Below, one piece after another: positions 1 through 8,511 of a stretch of 13,636 bases of DNA; position 1 is the stretch's first letter, and every line of letters starts with the position of its first letter. This DNA is from Actinomycetota bacterium. Its GTDB lineage: Bacteria > Actinomycetota > Acidimicrobiia > Acidimicrobiales > Ilumatobacteraceae. Both the position numbers and the translations under genes were made by a program. The stretch is from positions 1 through 13,636 of the forward strand of contig VERK01000034.1 in the NCBI GenBank assembly GCA_018882725.1. The letters are read 5' to 3'. A model generated the notes under the pieces. The model saw only the letters and a list, made by a program, of their open reading frames with translations. It made no database searches and had not been told where the DNA came from.

Positions 1-210
1 CACCAGTGCGTTGGTTCCTGACACCTTGGTGGCACCCCAGATCAAGTCGAAGTTCTCGGTGAACTTCTGCCAGATCTTCGAGGGCGGAGCGAGGAAGTAG
101 GGCTTGAGGTCGAAGCCCTTCACCACGAGTTCCCAGAGCGCGATGAAGCCCACGCCGAACACCGCCGGCGGAAGCGCGTTGCGCGCAATGGAAGCGGCTC
201 GCGAACTCAC
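1..210 (-). CDS. ABC transporter permease, second subunit (partial, runs off the left edge)
   Basis: The N-terminal 70 residues of a binding-protein-dependent ABC permease are visible. The start is GTG (208-210), overlapping the ATPase stop codon (207-209) as GTGA. A G-rich ribosome-binding stretch (GGGGGATC) lies in the end of the ATPase gene. The protein has a basic N-terminus, one hydrophobic segment at about residues 13-31 (LPPAVFGVGFIALWELVV), and then a PYFLAPPSKIWQKF stretch. That stretch resembles the segment after TM1 in SsuC/ThiX-type permeases, which usually reads LPxPSxI. The EAA loop that contacts the ATPase lies outside the window. With the permease at 1004-1912 it would form a two-subunit membrane channel. 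A solute-binding protein gene probably follows beyond position 1. The family is fairly sure; the substrate (a pyrimidine or its degradation product) is inferred only from the operon. Confidence 0.8.
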   Translation of the reverse strand, partial: MSSRAASIARNALPPAVFGVGFIALWELVVKGFDLKPYFLAPPSKIWQKFTENFDLIWGATKVSGTNALV

Positions 211-1007
211 CGGTCTTCGATCCCCCGCACGTGCGCAGTCATCTCCACACCACGAAGCGCCTCGCGCACCGCGGTGATGCCAGCGAAGAATGCGGCGTTG
301 TCGCGAGTGGCATCGGTGCGTTCACCTTCGATGTTGACGTCGACGATCTTGGTGATGCGGCCAGGCCGTGGTGACATGACCACTACTCGGTTCGACAAGT
401 ACACGGCTTCGGGAATGGAGTGGGTCACGAAGATCACGGTGCTGCCCGTACGACGACAAATGCTCAACAGTTCGCCCTGCATGTGCTCCCGCGTCATCTC
501 GTCGAGAGCACCGAAGGGCTCGTCCATGAGGAGGAGTTGCGGGTGTACCGCCAACGCGCGAGCGATGGCCACACGCTGCTGCATGCCGCCCGACAACTGC
601 CACGGGAAGTGCTCGGCGAAGTCGGCCAGCTTCACGAGCTCGAGCATCTCGAGCGCGCGCTCACGTCGCTTGGCCTTGTCCCAGCCCTTCAGTTCGAGCG
701 GCAGCTCGATGTTCTTGGCGACCGTGCGCCAATCGAACAGACCCGACTGCTGAAACGCCATGCCGTAGTCCTGGTCGAGACGCGCTTGCTTGGGCGACTT
801 GCCGTTGACAACGATGTCGCCCGAGGTGGGTTCGAGCAGGTTGGCCACCAGACGCAGCAGCGTGGACTTGCCACAACCCGACGGACCGATGAGCGACACG
901 AACTCTCCTGAGGCGATGGAGAGATCGACGTCGACCAATGCATCCACCTGATTGGACGAGCCAGCATTGAAGATCTTGCCGACGTTGCGAATCTCGACGG
1001 CACTCAT
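207..1007 (-). CDS. ABC transporter ATP-binding protein (nitrate/sulfonate/pyrimidine type)
   Basis: A 266-residue ABC ATPase that powers the import system formed with the two flanking permeases on the inner face of the membrane. All nucleotide-binding motifs are visible: Walker A GPSGCGKST (41-49), Q-loop FQQ (85-87), signature LSGGMQQR (138-145), Walker B LLLMDEPFGALDE (158-170) and switch His196 (FVTHS). Length and the PFGALDEMTR stretch fit the SsuB/TauB/ThiZ family. The ATG (1005-1007) overlaps the stop of the upstream permease (1004-1006). It is preceded by a perfect AAGGAGG (1015-1021) seven bases away, inside the permease gene, so the start is secure and the two genes are translationally coupled. 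The family is certain. Transport of a pyrimidine, hydantoin or ureide is an inference from the neighbours. Confidence 0.93.
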   Translation of the reverse strand: MSAVEIRNVGKIFNAGSSNQVDALVDVDLSIASGEFVSLIGPSGCGKSTLLRLVANLLEPTSGDIVVNGKSPKQARLDQDYGMAFQQSGLFDWRTVAKNIELPLELKGWDKAKRRERALEMLELVKLADFAEHFPWQLSGGMQQRVAIARALAVHPQLLLMDEPFGALDEMTREHMQGELLSICRRTGSTVIFVTHSIPEAVYLSNRVVVMSPRPGRITKIVDVNIEGERTDATRDNAAFFAGITAVREALRGVEMTAHVRGIEDR

Positions 1008-1912
1008 GTGGTGGCCTCCTTGGGGCGATTGCGCATCATGAAGATGTCGGCGAGGGTGACGAAGCCCGACATGGCCAGGCCGAGAAGTGCGGCGCCGAAC
1101 ACCGCGGTGAACACCTTGGCCGGATCGCTGGTGGCCTCGCGCGCGTACTCGATGATGAGACGCCCGATGCCACCTTTCAGGCCAGTGGAGATCTCGGCCA
1201 CCACCACGCCGATGACGGCTGACGATGCCGCCAACTTGAGAGCAGGCACGATGAACGGAACCGCCGACGGGAAGCGCAATTTGAAGAGAGTCTGCGTCCA
1301 CGAGGCGGCGTAGCTGTTCATGAGTTCGACCGATGCGGCCGGTGGAGACGTGAGACCACGCAATCCGCCCACCGCCACCGGGAAGAACGCGAGGAACCCT
1401 CCGAGCACTGAAGCCGACAGCCAACGTGGCCACTCCCAACCGAAGATCTCGAGCTTGCCGCCCCACGACACGACCAGCGGAGCGAGCGCGATGAGCGGGA
1501 CCGTCTGCGACACCACGAGGTACGGCAGAATGCCGCGCTCGGCCACCTTGAAGCGCGCCATCAGGATGGCCAACAGCAACCCGAGTGTCGTGCCGATCAC
1601 GAAACCGGCCAACGCCAGACGGAACGAAAACCACGCGCCGGCGAGAACTACGCGCCAGATCTCCCGACTCGAACCCCTCAGCTCGGGATCGGCGTAGCGC
1701 GACAACATCTCCCAGATGTGCGGCATCGCGTTGTCGTTGGAACGAGGCAACAACTTCCAGCCGAAGATCTTCCCGCCGTCGGCCGGACCGATCGCCTTGT
1801 AGACCTCCCACAACACCGCCACGAGAAGGAGCGACGCCACGAACAACACCACGCGACGAAGGCGGCGCTTGAGAGCCGAATTGCGTTGCGGAACGGTGAC
1901 AGTGGCGGTCAT
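1004..1912 (-). CDS. ABC transporter permease (SsuC/ThiX-like), first subunit
   Basis: A 302-residue inner-membrane permease. The first membrane span is at about residues 20-40 after a basic N-terminus (KRRLRR). Several further spans follow, such as FVIGTTLGLLLAILMA and FLAFFPVAVGGL. The cytoplasmic EAA-type coupling loop is recognisable as SYAASWTQTLFKLRFPSAVPFI. The organisation is that of the BPD_transp_1 permeases of the nitrate/sulfonate/taurine/thiamine-precursor group. The ATG (1910-1912) lies 5 bases after the oxidoreductase stop, and the stop overlaps the ATPase start by 4 bases, so it is an internal operon gene. Two distinct permease genes around one ATPase imply a heterodimeric channel, as in some thiamine-precursor and riboflavin importers. 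The substrate is inferred from the operon only. Confidence 0.9.
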   Translation of the reverse strand: MTATVTVPQRNSALKRRLRRVVLFVASLLLVAVLWEVYKAIGPADGGKIFGWKLLPRSNDNAMPHIWEMLSRYADPELRGSSREIWRVVLAGAWFSFRLALAGFVIGTTLGLLLAILMARFKVAERGILPYLVVSQTVPLIALAPLVVSWGGKLEIFGWEWPRWLSASVLGGFLAFFPVAVGGLRGLTSPPAASVELMNSYAASWTQTLFKLRFPSAVPFIVPALKLAASSAVIGVVVAEISTGLKGGIGRLIIEYAREATSDPAKVFTAVFGAALLGLAMSGFVTLADIFMMRNRPKEATT

Positions 1913-1917
1913 GAACG

Positions 1918-2946
1918 TCAGCTCTTGGCCAGCACGTGTTCGGCGATGGCCGGAATGACCTTCTCGCCGTAGGCCTGAAGCGTTTCGTCTTTCGCGTCGT
2001 GCTGCAGATAGATGGAGAACTGATCGACACCAAGGTCTTGCAGTTGCTTGAGGCGTTCGATCTGGGTGTGTACGGGGCCCACGATGCAGAAGCGGTCGAC
2101 GATCTCGTCGGGCACGAACGTTGTGTGCGTGTTGCCGGCCTGACCGTGCTGGTTGTAGTCGTAGCCCTGACGGCCCTTGATGTAATCGGTGAGCGCCTTC
2201 GGAACATTGGAGTTCTCGCCGTACCGCTCGACGATGTCGGCCACGTGGTTGCCCACCATGCCACCGAACCAACGGCACTGTTCGCGCGCGTGCGCCAGAT
2301 GTTCGCTGCTTCCGTCGGTCACGTAAGCCGGCGCGGCCACGCAAATCTTCACGCTCTTCGGATCGCGACCAGCGGCCTTGGCAGCTTCACGAACCGCGGC
2401 GATGGTCCATTCGGCGATGCTCAAGTCGGCCAACTGCAGAATGAATCCGTCGCCAACTTCTCCTGTGAGAGCGAGGGCCTTGGGTCCGTACGCGGCCACC
2501 CACACCTCGGCGCGCGACTTCGACGCCCAGGGCAGGCGCAGCGACGAACCCTTGTAATCGACCGACCGACCATTGGCGAGTTCACGAATCACGTGAATGC
2601 TCTCGCGCAAGGTGGCCAACGTGGTCGGCTTGCCGTTGGTGACGCGCACCGCCGAGTCGCCGCGACCGATTCCGATGATGGTGCGATTGCCGAACATCTC
2701 GTTGAGAGTGGCGAACGCACTGGCCGTCACGGTCCAGTCGCGAGTGGCCGGATTGGTGACCATGGGACCGACGATCACGTTGCGGGTCTCGTTGAGGATC
2801 TGCGTGAAGATCGGGAACGGCTCCTCCCACAGGATGTGACTGTCGAAAGTCCAGACGTGGCTGAAGCCGAAGGTTTCGGCCCGCTTGGCCAGATCGACCA
2901 CACGTGAGGCCGGTGGAGTTGTTTGGAGAACGACGCCGATGTCCAC
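1918..2946 (-). CDS. Luciferase-like F420/FMN-dependent oxidoreductase (CPS_4043-type)
   Basis: A 342-residue protein of the bacterial luciferase-like superfamily, which have a TIM-barrel fold and use FMN or F420. Family features seen are the N-terminal beta strand MDIGVVLQ, the VTNPATRDW stretch (63-71), the GIGRGDSAVR loop (92-101) typical of Mer-like F420 proteins, and VWVAAYGPKALALTGEVGDGFIL (about 148-170). It resembles the family I recall as CPS_4043 (TIGR03842), related to methylene-tetrahydromethanopterin reductase. The start is GTG (2944-2946), three bases after the dehydrogenase stop, with AGGTGATC as ribosome-binding site. Its reaction is unknown. In this operon it might act on the pyrimidine ring or on a modified pyrimidine taken up by the adjoining ABC system. 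Whether the cofactor is F420 or FMN cannot be told from sequence alone. Confidence 0.88.
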   Translation of the reverse strand: MDIGVVLQTTPPASRVVDLAKRAETFGFSHVWTFDSHILWEEPFPIFTQILNETRNVIVGPMVTNPATRDWTVTASAFATLNEMFGNRTIIGIGRGDSAVRVTNGKPTTLATLRESIHVIRELANGRSVDYKGSSLRLPWASKSRAEVWVAAYGPKALALTGEVGDGFILQLADLSIAEWTIAAVREAAKAAGRDPKSVKICVAAPAYVTDGSSEHLAHAREQCRWFGGMVGNHVADIVERYGENSNVPKALTDYIKGRQGYDYNQHGQAGNTHTTFVPDEIVDRFCIVGPVHTQIERLKQLQDLGVDQFSIYLQHDAKDETLQAYGEKVIPAIAEHVLAKS

Positions 2947-2949
2947 TGA

Positions 2950-4434
<1,485 letters not shown>

Positions 4435-4469
4435 GTCGTTCTCTTTCTGGTTGCTCGTGCTCGGGGGAA

Positions 4470-5918
4470 TCAGACGAGGTACTGCGAGAGGCCACGCTTC
4501 ACGTACTGGCCATGGCCCTTACGTCCGACGTAGTTGTCTTTCTCGATGACGACCGCGCCACGCGACAACACGGTGTCGACCTTGCCGTCGATGACCCAGC
4601 CTTCCCAGGCCGAGTGATCCATGTTCATGTGGTGCTTGTCATTGATGCCGATCTTGGTCTTGGTGTTGGGATCCCACACCACCACGTCGGCGTCGCTGCC
4701 AGGGGCGATGATGCCCTTCTTCGGATACATGCCGAACATGCGCGCCGGAGTGGTGCAGCACGTTTCGACCCAGCGCTCGAGCGACAGTTCTCCGTTGACC
4801 ACACCTTGGTAGATGAGTTCCATGCGGTGCTCGACGCCACCGATGCCGTTCGGGATCTTGGAGAAGTCACCCAGGCCGAGTTCTTTCTGATCTTTCATAC
4901 AGAACGGGCAGTGGTCGGTGGAGACCACGGCCAACTCGTTCATGCGCAAGCCCTTCCAGAGATCGCCCTGGTGGCCGTGACCCATCTGACCCACGAAGTG
5001 CGGGTCGTTGTCGCGCGAACGCACCGGGGTGGAACACACCCACTTCGCACCTTCGAAGCCCGGCTTGCCCAGCGTCTCTTCGAGCGTGAGGTAGAGGTAC
5101 TGCGGGCACGTCTCGGCGAACACGTTGCGACCAGCGTGACGGGCCGCGGCAACTTCGTTGAGCGCGTCGCCAGCCGACATGTGCACGATGTACAACGGCA
5201 CGTTGCCAGCCACGTGCGACAACACGATGGCGCGGTGGGTGGCTTCGGCCTCGAGCGGCGACGGGCGCGTGTACGAGTGGTAACGCGGGTCGGTGTCACC
5301 GCGAGCGATCGACTGCTGCACGAGCACGTCGATGGCGATGCCGTTCTCGGCGTGCATCATGATCATCGCGCCGCACTCGGCCGCGGTCTGCATGGCGCGC
5401 AGGATCTGGCCGTCGTCGGAGTAGAAGACACCGGGGTACGCCATGAACAACTTGAACGACGAGATGCCCTCGTGTTCGGTGAGGTACTTCATGGCCTTGA
5501 GTGACTGCTCGTCGACGCCACCGATGATCTGGTGGAACGCATAGTCGATGGCGCACTCGCCATCGGCCTTGCGATGCCATTCGGCCAGACCGTCGAACAC
5601 GTTCTCGCCGTAGCGCTGCACGGCCATGTCGACGATGGTGGTGACGCCACCCCAGGCCGCGGCGCGCGAACCCGTTTCGAACGTGTCGGAGGCGAACGTG
5701 CCGCCGAAGGGCAGTTCCATGTGCGTGTGCACGTCGACGCCACCGGGGATGACGTACTTGCCCTTGGCGTCGATGACCTTGTCGCAACCCTGCTCGGCGC
5801 CGGCGAAATAACCCGGCGAGCCGACCGCGGTAACGGTTTCACCATCGATGAGAACGTCCTGATCGTGGACACCGGTGGGTGAAATGACCTTGCCGTTCTT
5901 GATGAGGGTCTTCGCCAT
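4470..5918 (-). CDS. hydA: Dihydropyrimidinase / hydantoinase
   Basis: A 482-residue cyclic amidohydrolase that opens 5,6-dihydrouracil or dihydrothymine to the N-carbamoyl-beta-amino acid in the cytoplasm. The binuclear zinc site is complete: His64 and His66 (HTHMELPFGG), carbamylated Lys156 (SSFKLFMAYPG), His189 (MHAENG), His246 (IVHMSAG) and Asp335 (STDHCPF). Tyr161 sits where the family has the substrate-contacting tyrosine. Length and the GGVTTIVDM, AETCPQYL and TTPARMFGMYPKKG blocks match dihydropyrimidinases rather than allantoinases or dihydroorotases. The ATG (5916-5918) follows a strong GGGGAGG site, and the gene lies 51 bases behind the amidohydrolase gene that acts on its product. 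Hydantoin hydrolysis is a common side activity and cannot be excluded as the main one, but the neighbours favour pyrimidine breakdown. Confidence 0.96.
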   Translation of the reverse strand: MAKTLIKNGKVISPTGVHDQDVLIDGETVTAVGSPGYFAGAEQGCDKVIDAKGKYVIPGGVDVHTHMELPFGGTFASDTFETGSRAAAWGGVTTIVDMAVQRYGENVFDGLAEWHRKADGECAIDYAFHQIIGGVDEQSLKAMKYLTEHEGISSFKLFMAYPGVFYSDDGQILRAMQTAAECGAMIMMHAENGIAIDVLVQQSIARGDTDPRYHSYTRPSPLEAEATHRAIVLSHVAGNVPLYIVHMSAGDALNEVAAARHAGRNVFAETCPQYLYLTLEETLGKPGFEGAKWVCSTPVRSRDNDPHFVGQMGHGHQGDLWKGLRMNELAVVSTDHCPFCMKDQKELGLGDFSKIPNGIGGVEHRMELIYQGVVNGELSLERWVETCCTTPARMFGMYPKKGIIAPGSDADVVVWDPNTKTKIGINDKHHMNMDHSAWEGWVIDGKVDTVLSRGAVVIEKDNYVGRKGHGQYVKRGLSQYLV

Positions 5919-5969
5919 GATCCTCCCCTTTCGCGTGTGTTGTGGTTCTTCTTCGAGTGATACGAACGA

Positions 5970-6815
5970 TTACGGCTCGACGAGTTCGTCGTAGGCATCG
6001 GGCCGACGGTCGCGGTAGAAGGCCCAGCGATCGCGGATCTCGAGCAACTTCTTCATGTCGAGATCGCGCACGATGAGCTCGGGCTTGTACGGGTCGCCCA
6101 CGTCGCCCACGAACTTGCCCTCGGGGTCGACGAAGTAACTCTGACCGTAGAAGTCGTTGGTGCCGAGCGGTTCGATACCCACACGATTGATGGCACCGAC
6201 GTAATAGATGTTGGCCACGGCCGCGGCGGGCTGCTCGAGGCGCCACAAGTACTCGGACAATCCGCGGTGCGTGGCCGACGGATTGAACACGATGTGCGCG
6301 CCGTTGAGTCCGAGCGCGCGCCATCCCTCGGGGAAGTGGCGGTCGTAGCAGATATAGACGCCCACCTTGCCGACGGCGGTGTCGAACACCGGGTATCCGC
6401 CGTTGCCGGGCTTGAAGTAGAACTTCTCCCAGAACCCCTTGGTCTGCGGGATGTGCTGCTTGCGGTACTTGCCGAGGTACTTACCATCGGCGTCGATCAC
6501 GGCCGCGGTGTTGTAGTACGTGCCGGGCTGGGTGACTTCGTACATCGGGAGCACGAGCACCATGCCGGTTTCCTTGGCGACGCTCTGGAACCGCTGCGTG
6601 GTGGGCCCGTCAGGGATGAGTTCGGTGTAGCCGTAGTACTCGACCTCTTGAACCTGGCAGAAGTACGGGCCGTAGAACAGCTCCTGGAAGCACATGACCT
6701 GAGCGCCTTGCTTGGCGGCTTCGTGCACTGCAGCCTCGTGCTTGTCGATCATGGCCTCTTTGGTGCCGGGCCAGTCGGTCTGCAGCAACGCGGCCCTCAC
6801 AACATCAGCAGTCAT
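5970..6815 (-). CDS. N-carbamoyl-beta-alanine amidohydrolase (beta-ureidopropionase), nitrilase superfamily
   Basis: A 281-residue C-N hydrolase of the nitrilase superfamily. It would hydrolyse N-carbamoyl-beta-alanine or N-carbamoyl-beta-aminoisobutyrate to the beta-amino acid, CO2 and ammonia. The catalytic triad is visible as Glu45 (CFQELFYGPYF), Lys119 (GKYRKQHIP) and Cys156 (VYICYDRHFPEGWRALG), with the second conserved Glu130 (FWEKFYFKPG). The RALGLNGAHIVFNPSAT stretch closely resembles plant and animal beta-ureidopropionases. Arylnitrilases and N-carbamoyl-D-amino-acid hydrolases differ here. The ATG (6813-6815) follows a GGGAGGG ribosome-binding site. It is the first gene of the minus-strand operon, so the promoter should lie in 6816-6939. 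It acts directly after the dihydropyrimidinase encoded next to it. An N-carbamoylputrescine amidase role is a less likely alternative. Confidence 0.92.
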   Translation of the reverse strand: MTADVVRAALLQTDWPGTKEAMIDKHEAAVHEAAKQGAQVMCFQELFYGPYFCQVQEVEYYGYTELIPDGPTTQRFQSVAKETGMVLVLPMYEVTQPGTYYNTAAVIDADGKYLGKYRKQHIPQTKGFWEKFYFKPGNGGYPVFDTAVGKVGVYICYDRHFPEGWRALGLNGAHIVFNPSATHRGLSEYLWRLEQPAAAVANIYYVGAINRVGIEPLGTNDFYGQSYFVDPEGKFVGDVGDPYKPELIVRDLDMKKLLEIRDRWAFYRDRRPDAYDELVEP

Positions 6816-6939
6816 CAGCCCTCCCGTGCCGGTCGCTCCCCGCGCGACTTCTCCTGCTCAGAGTAATTGGCACAGGAGAAATGGAACAATGGCAATATTG
6901 TGCCAGGACAATTCGTCACGTCCCGGAAACACACGAGAA
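6816..6939. promoter_or_regulatory. Divergent promoter and operator region between the pyrimidine operon and its regulator
   Basis: This 124-bp region drives genes on both strands and is more AT-rich than its surroundings. On the minus strand, TACTCT (6860-6865) fits the actinobacterial -10 pattern TANNNT, with TTGTTC (6884-6889) 18 bases upstream as a possible -35. That gives a leader of roughly 40 bases before the amidohydrolase ATG. On the plus strand, TATTGT (6896-6901) is a possible -10 for the regulator gene. These promoter assignments are pattern matches only. Confidence 0.5.
6868..6905. promoter_or_regulatory. Inverted repeat TGGCACA-24 bp-TGTGCCA, candidate operator
   Basis: TGGCACA (6868-6874) and TGTGCCA (6899-6905) form a perfect 7-bp inverted repeat with centres 31 bp apart, about three helical turns. 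The left half lies between the proposed -35 and -10 of the minus-strand operon. The right half overlaps the proposed -10 (TATTGT) of the regulator. Spaced half-sites in the divergent region next to the regulator gene are what is expected for a MocR-family dimer. The link to this regulator is inference. Confidence 0.45.
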
Positions 6940-8319
6940 ATGCTCGACCTCATCTCACGACACGTCACCGATCGCAGCGCACGCGGTATCGCCACGACCA
7001 TTTCGCGTCTGGTCTCGTCGGGTGAGTTGGTGGTGGGGGCTCGACTGCCCACCGTGCGCGATCTGTCGAAGACGTTGGGAGTCAGTCCCACGACGGTGGG
7101 CGAAGCGTGGCGCGCGTTGGCCGACATCGGCGCGATCGAAACGCTCGGCCGCAACGGATCGTTCGTGCGTCAACCCACCGGTCCGGGTGCACCGCGTCGT
7201 TACCGCCGCGTGGTGGCCGATCCCGACAATCGCGGACACTTCGCGCTCGATCTGTCGACCGGAACTCCCGATGCGCGATTGCTGCCCGATCTCGGTCCGG
7301 CGCTGGCGCGGGTGAGCAGCCAATCGCTCACCAGTTCGTACCTCGATCACGCGGTACTTCCCGAACTCGAAGCGGCATTGCGTGCCCGATGGCCCTTCTC
7401 CCCCGACGAGATCACCGTGGTGGACGGGGCGATGGACGCGCTCGATCGCGTGGCGCAAGTGGTGGTGCACCTCGGCGATCGAGTGGTGGTCGAGCATCCC
7501 ACGTTCCCGCCGTTGCTCGATCTGCTCGAGCAGATCGGCGCCGAAGTGATCGGCGTGTCGCTCGACGACGAAGGCATGCTCGTCGACGAACTCATCGAGG
7601 CGTTGAAACTCGATCCGGTTGCCGTTTTCCTGCAGCCACGCGCACAGAATCCGACCGGTATCACGATGACAGCGCGGCGCGCCGAGGCCATTGCCCGTGC
7701 GATTTCAGCCTCGAAACACGGGGCCGATGTGGTGATCGTGGAGGACGACCACTCCGGTGACATCGCGCGAGGTGCGCTGGCAAGTATCGGTCATCATCTG
7801 CCCGAGCAGACCGTGCACATTCGTTCGTTCTCCAAGAGCCACGGGCCCGACTTGCGTCTCGCGGCCATCGGCGGTGTGGGGTCGGTCATTGCGACGGCGG
7901 CCAATCGTCGACTCCTCGGTCCGGGTTGGAGCAGCCGCATCCTGCAGGCCGTATTGCTCGAACTGCTCGACGATCACAGGACGGTGGATGCGTTGGCGCG
8001 AGCGCGTGACGAATACGCGGCGCGACGACGAGCGTTCGCTGAGGTGTTGCACGAGAACGGCGTGACCACCACGGGCACCGACGGCATCAACTTGTGGGTG
8101 CACGTGGCCGACGAGCGTTCGGCGCTCATGACGCTGGCCGCACAGGGAATCGGCGCGGCACCGGGTGAGCCGTTCATGGTGAGCGGCGCGGGCGAGTATC
8201 CGGCCGCAATCCGGCTCACGGTGGGGTTGGTGGGCGTGGACGACGACGCCGAGAAGGTGGCGCTGGCGGTGGCGGCCGCGGCACGGCTGGAGTCGTCGGC
8301 CCGACGCGGCCCCCGCTGA
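6940..8319 (+). CDS. MocR-type (GntR winged-helix plus aminotransferase-fold) transcriptional regulator
   Basis: A 459-residue regulator with an N-terminal GntR winged helix (about residues 10-80; GARLPTVRDLSKTLGVSPTTVGEAWRAL region) fused to a class I aminotransferase-fold domain. PLP-binding residues are kept: Asn237 (QNPTG), Asp270 (VEDDHSGD), Lys299 (RSFSKSHGPDLRL) and Arg425 (IRLTVG). It therefore probably binds PLP and senses an amino compound through it. Known relatives are GabR (GABA), TauR (taurine) and PdxR. It is divergent from the pyrimidine operon, whose product beta-alanine resembles GABA and taurine. An in-frame ATG at 6889 with AGGAG in front would add 17 residues. I prefer 6940 because those codons have low GC at third positions, include ATA, and lie over the inverted repeat; 6889 remains possible. 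Confidence 0.88.
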   Translation: MLDLISRHVTDRSARGIATTISRLVSSGELVVGARLPTVRDLSKTLGVSPTTVGEAWRALADIGAIETLGRNGSFVRQPTGPGAPRRYRRVVADPDNRGHFALDLSTGTPDARLLPDLGPALARVSSQSLTSSYLDHAVLPELEAALRARWPFSPDEITVVDGAMDALDRVAQVVVHLGDRVVVEHPTFPPLLDLLEQIGAEVIGVSLDDEGMLVDELIEALKLDPVAVFLQPRAQNPTGITMTARRAEAIARAISASKHGADVVIVEDDHSGDIARGALASIGHHLPEQTVHIRSFSKSHGPDLRLAAIGGVGSVIATAANRRLLGPGWSSRILQAVLLELLDDHRTVDALARARDEYAARRRAFAEVLHENGVTTTGTDGINLWVHVADERSALMTLAAQGIGAAPGEPFMVSGAGEYPAAIRLTVGLVGVDDDAEKVALAVAAAARLESSARRGPR

Positions 8320-8350
8320 CTCACGCCCTACCTCTCCCTCACTCACCTGA

Positions 8351-8456
8351 ATGGGTGCGAAAACCCGGCAAATTTGCCGGTTATCTCGCCCATGCGGAAC
8401 GTGCCCAGGGTTCATGGGGAACCAGACCGGCAAATTTGCCGGGTTTTCGCACCCAT
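8351..8456. repeat. 106-bp palindromic element with 31-bp perfect inverted arms
   Basis: The left arm (8351-8381) and right arm (8426-8456) are exact reverse complements over 31 bp, beginning ATGGGTGCG and ending CGCACCCAT at the outer edges. The 44-bp spacer holds an inner pair, CCCATG (8389-8394) with CATGGG (8413-8418), then AAC (8398-8400) with GTT (8410-8412). Most of the element can therefore fold into one long hairpin. Each arm carries the palindrome CCGGCAAATTTGCCGG. TGA flanks both sides (8348-8350 and 8456-8458), which could be a short target duplication or chance. It resembles a miniature inverted-repeat or BIME-like intergenic element; no transposase is visible. Confidence 0.8.
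8427..8446 (+). terminator. Possible intrinsic terminator in the right arm of the palindromic element
   Basis: The palindrome CCGGCAAATTTGCCGG (8427-8442) is followed by GTTTTC, giving a GC-rich stem with a short T run on the plus strand. It could end transcripts of the regulator. The left arm gives the mirror image for the minus strand (stem 8365-8380, T run at 8361-8364). The T run is only four bases, so termination strength is uncertain. Confidence 0.35.
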
Positions 8457-8498
8457 GAGATTGCGGGCACCTATGGGCTGGGGAACGGGGAGGTGCGC

Positions 8499-8504
8499 TA
8501 CCGT
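8499..8504 (+). promoter_or_regulatory. -10 hexamer TACCGT for a leaderless transcript
   Basis: TACCGT fits TANNNT and lies 7 bases before the GTG at 8512, the distance at which transcription would begin at or next to the start codon. There is no ribosome-binding site at a usable distance: the nearest AGG is 18 bases upstream. The same arrangement occurs before the fumarase gene. Confidence 0.5.
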
Positions 8505-8511
8505 TTCCGAC

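Larger units (their letters stand above)
8320..8511. other. Gene-free stretch with a palindromic element
   Basis: This 192-bp stretch separates the regulator from the thioredoxin-fold gene. It begins with a pyrimidine-rich run (8326-8348) and is then filled by the 106-bp inverted-repeat element at 8351-8456, annotated separately. The last 50 bases lead into a TANNNT promoter hexamer just before the next start codon. Open frames crossing it are fragments through the palindrome and show no protein-like content. Confidence 0.7.

Noticed and set aside
207..2264. A 685-codon minus-strand frame that could look like a large fusion protein ending in the ABC ATPase
   Set aside because: Only the last 266 residues are protein-like. 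The rest is out of frame through the permease and oxidoreductase genes. The ATPase has its own ATG and perfect ribosome-binding site at 1007.
4512..5504. A 330-codon plus-strand open frame antisense to dihydropyrimidinase
   Set aside because: It is rich in His, Arg and Val from reverse-read codons and has no recognisable domain. The opposite strand has a complete zinc-site enzyme.
6712..6939. Upstream extension of the regulator reading frame into the amidohydrolase gene
   Set aside because: It would overlap the divergent gene and its promoter region. The codons have AT-rich third positions, and MocR proteins normally begin close to the winged helix.
8351..8456. CRISPR array
   Set aside because: The two copies are inverted, not direct, there are only two, and no cas gene is present.
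8374..8511. Earlier ATG start for the thioredoxin-fold protein, running through the palindromic element
   Set aside because: The extension encodes low-quality sequence from the inverted repeat, while a TANNNT hexamer is placed for a start at 8512.
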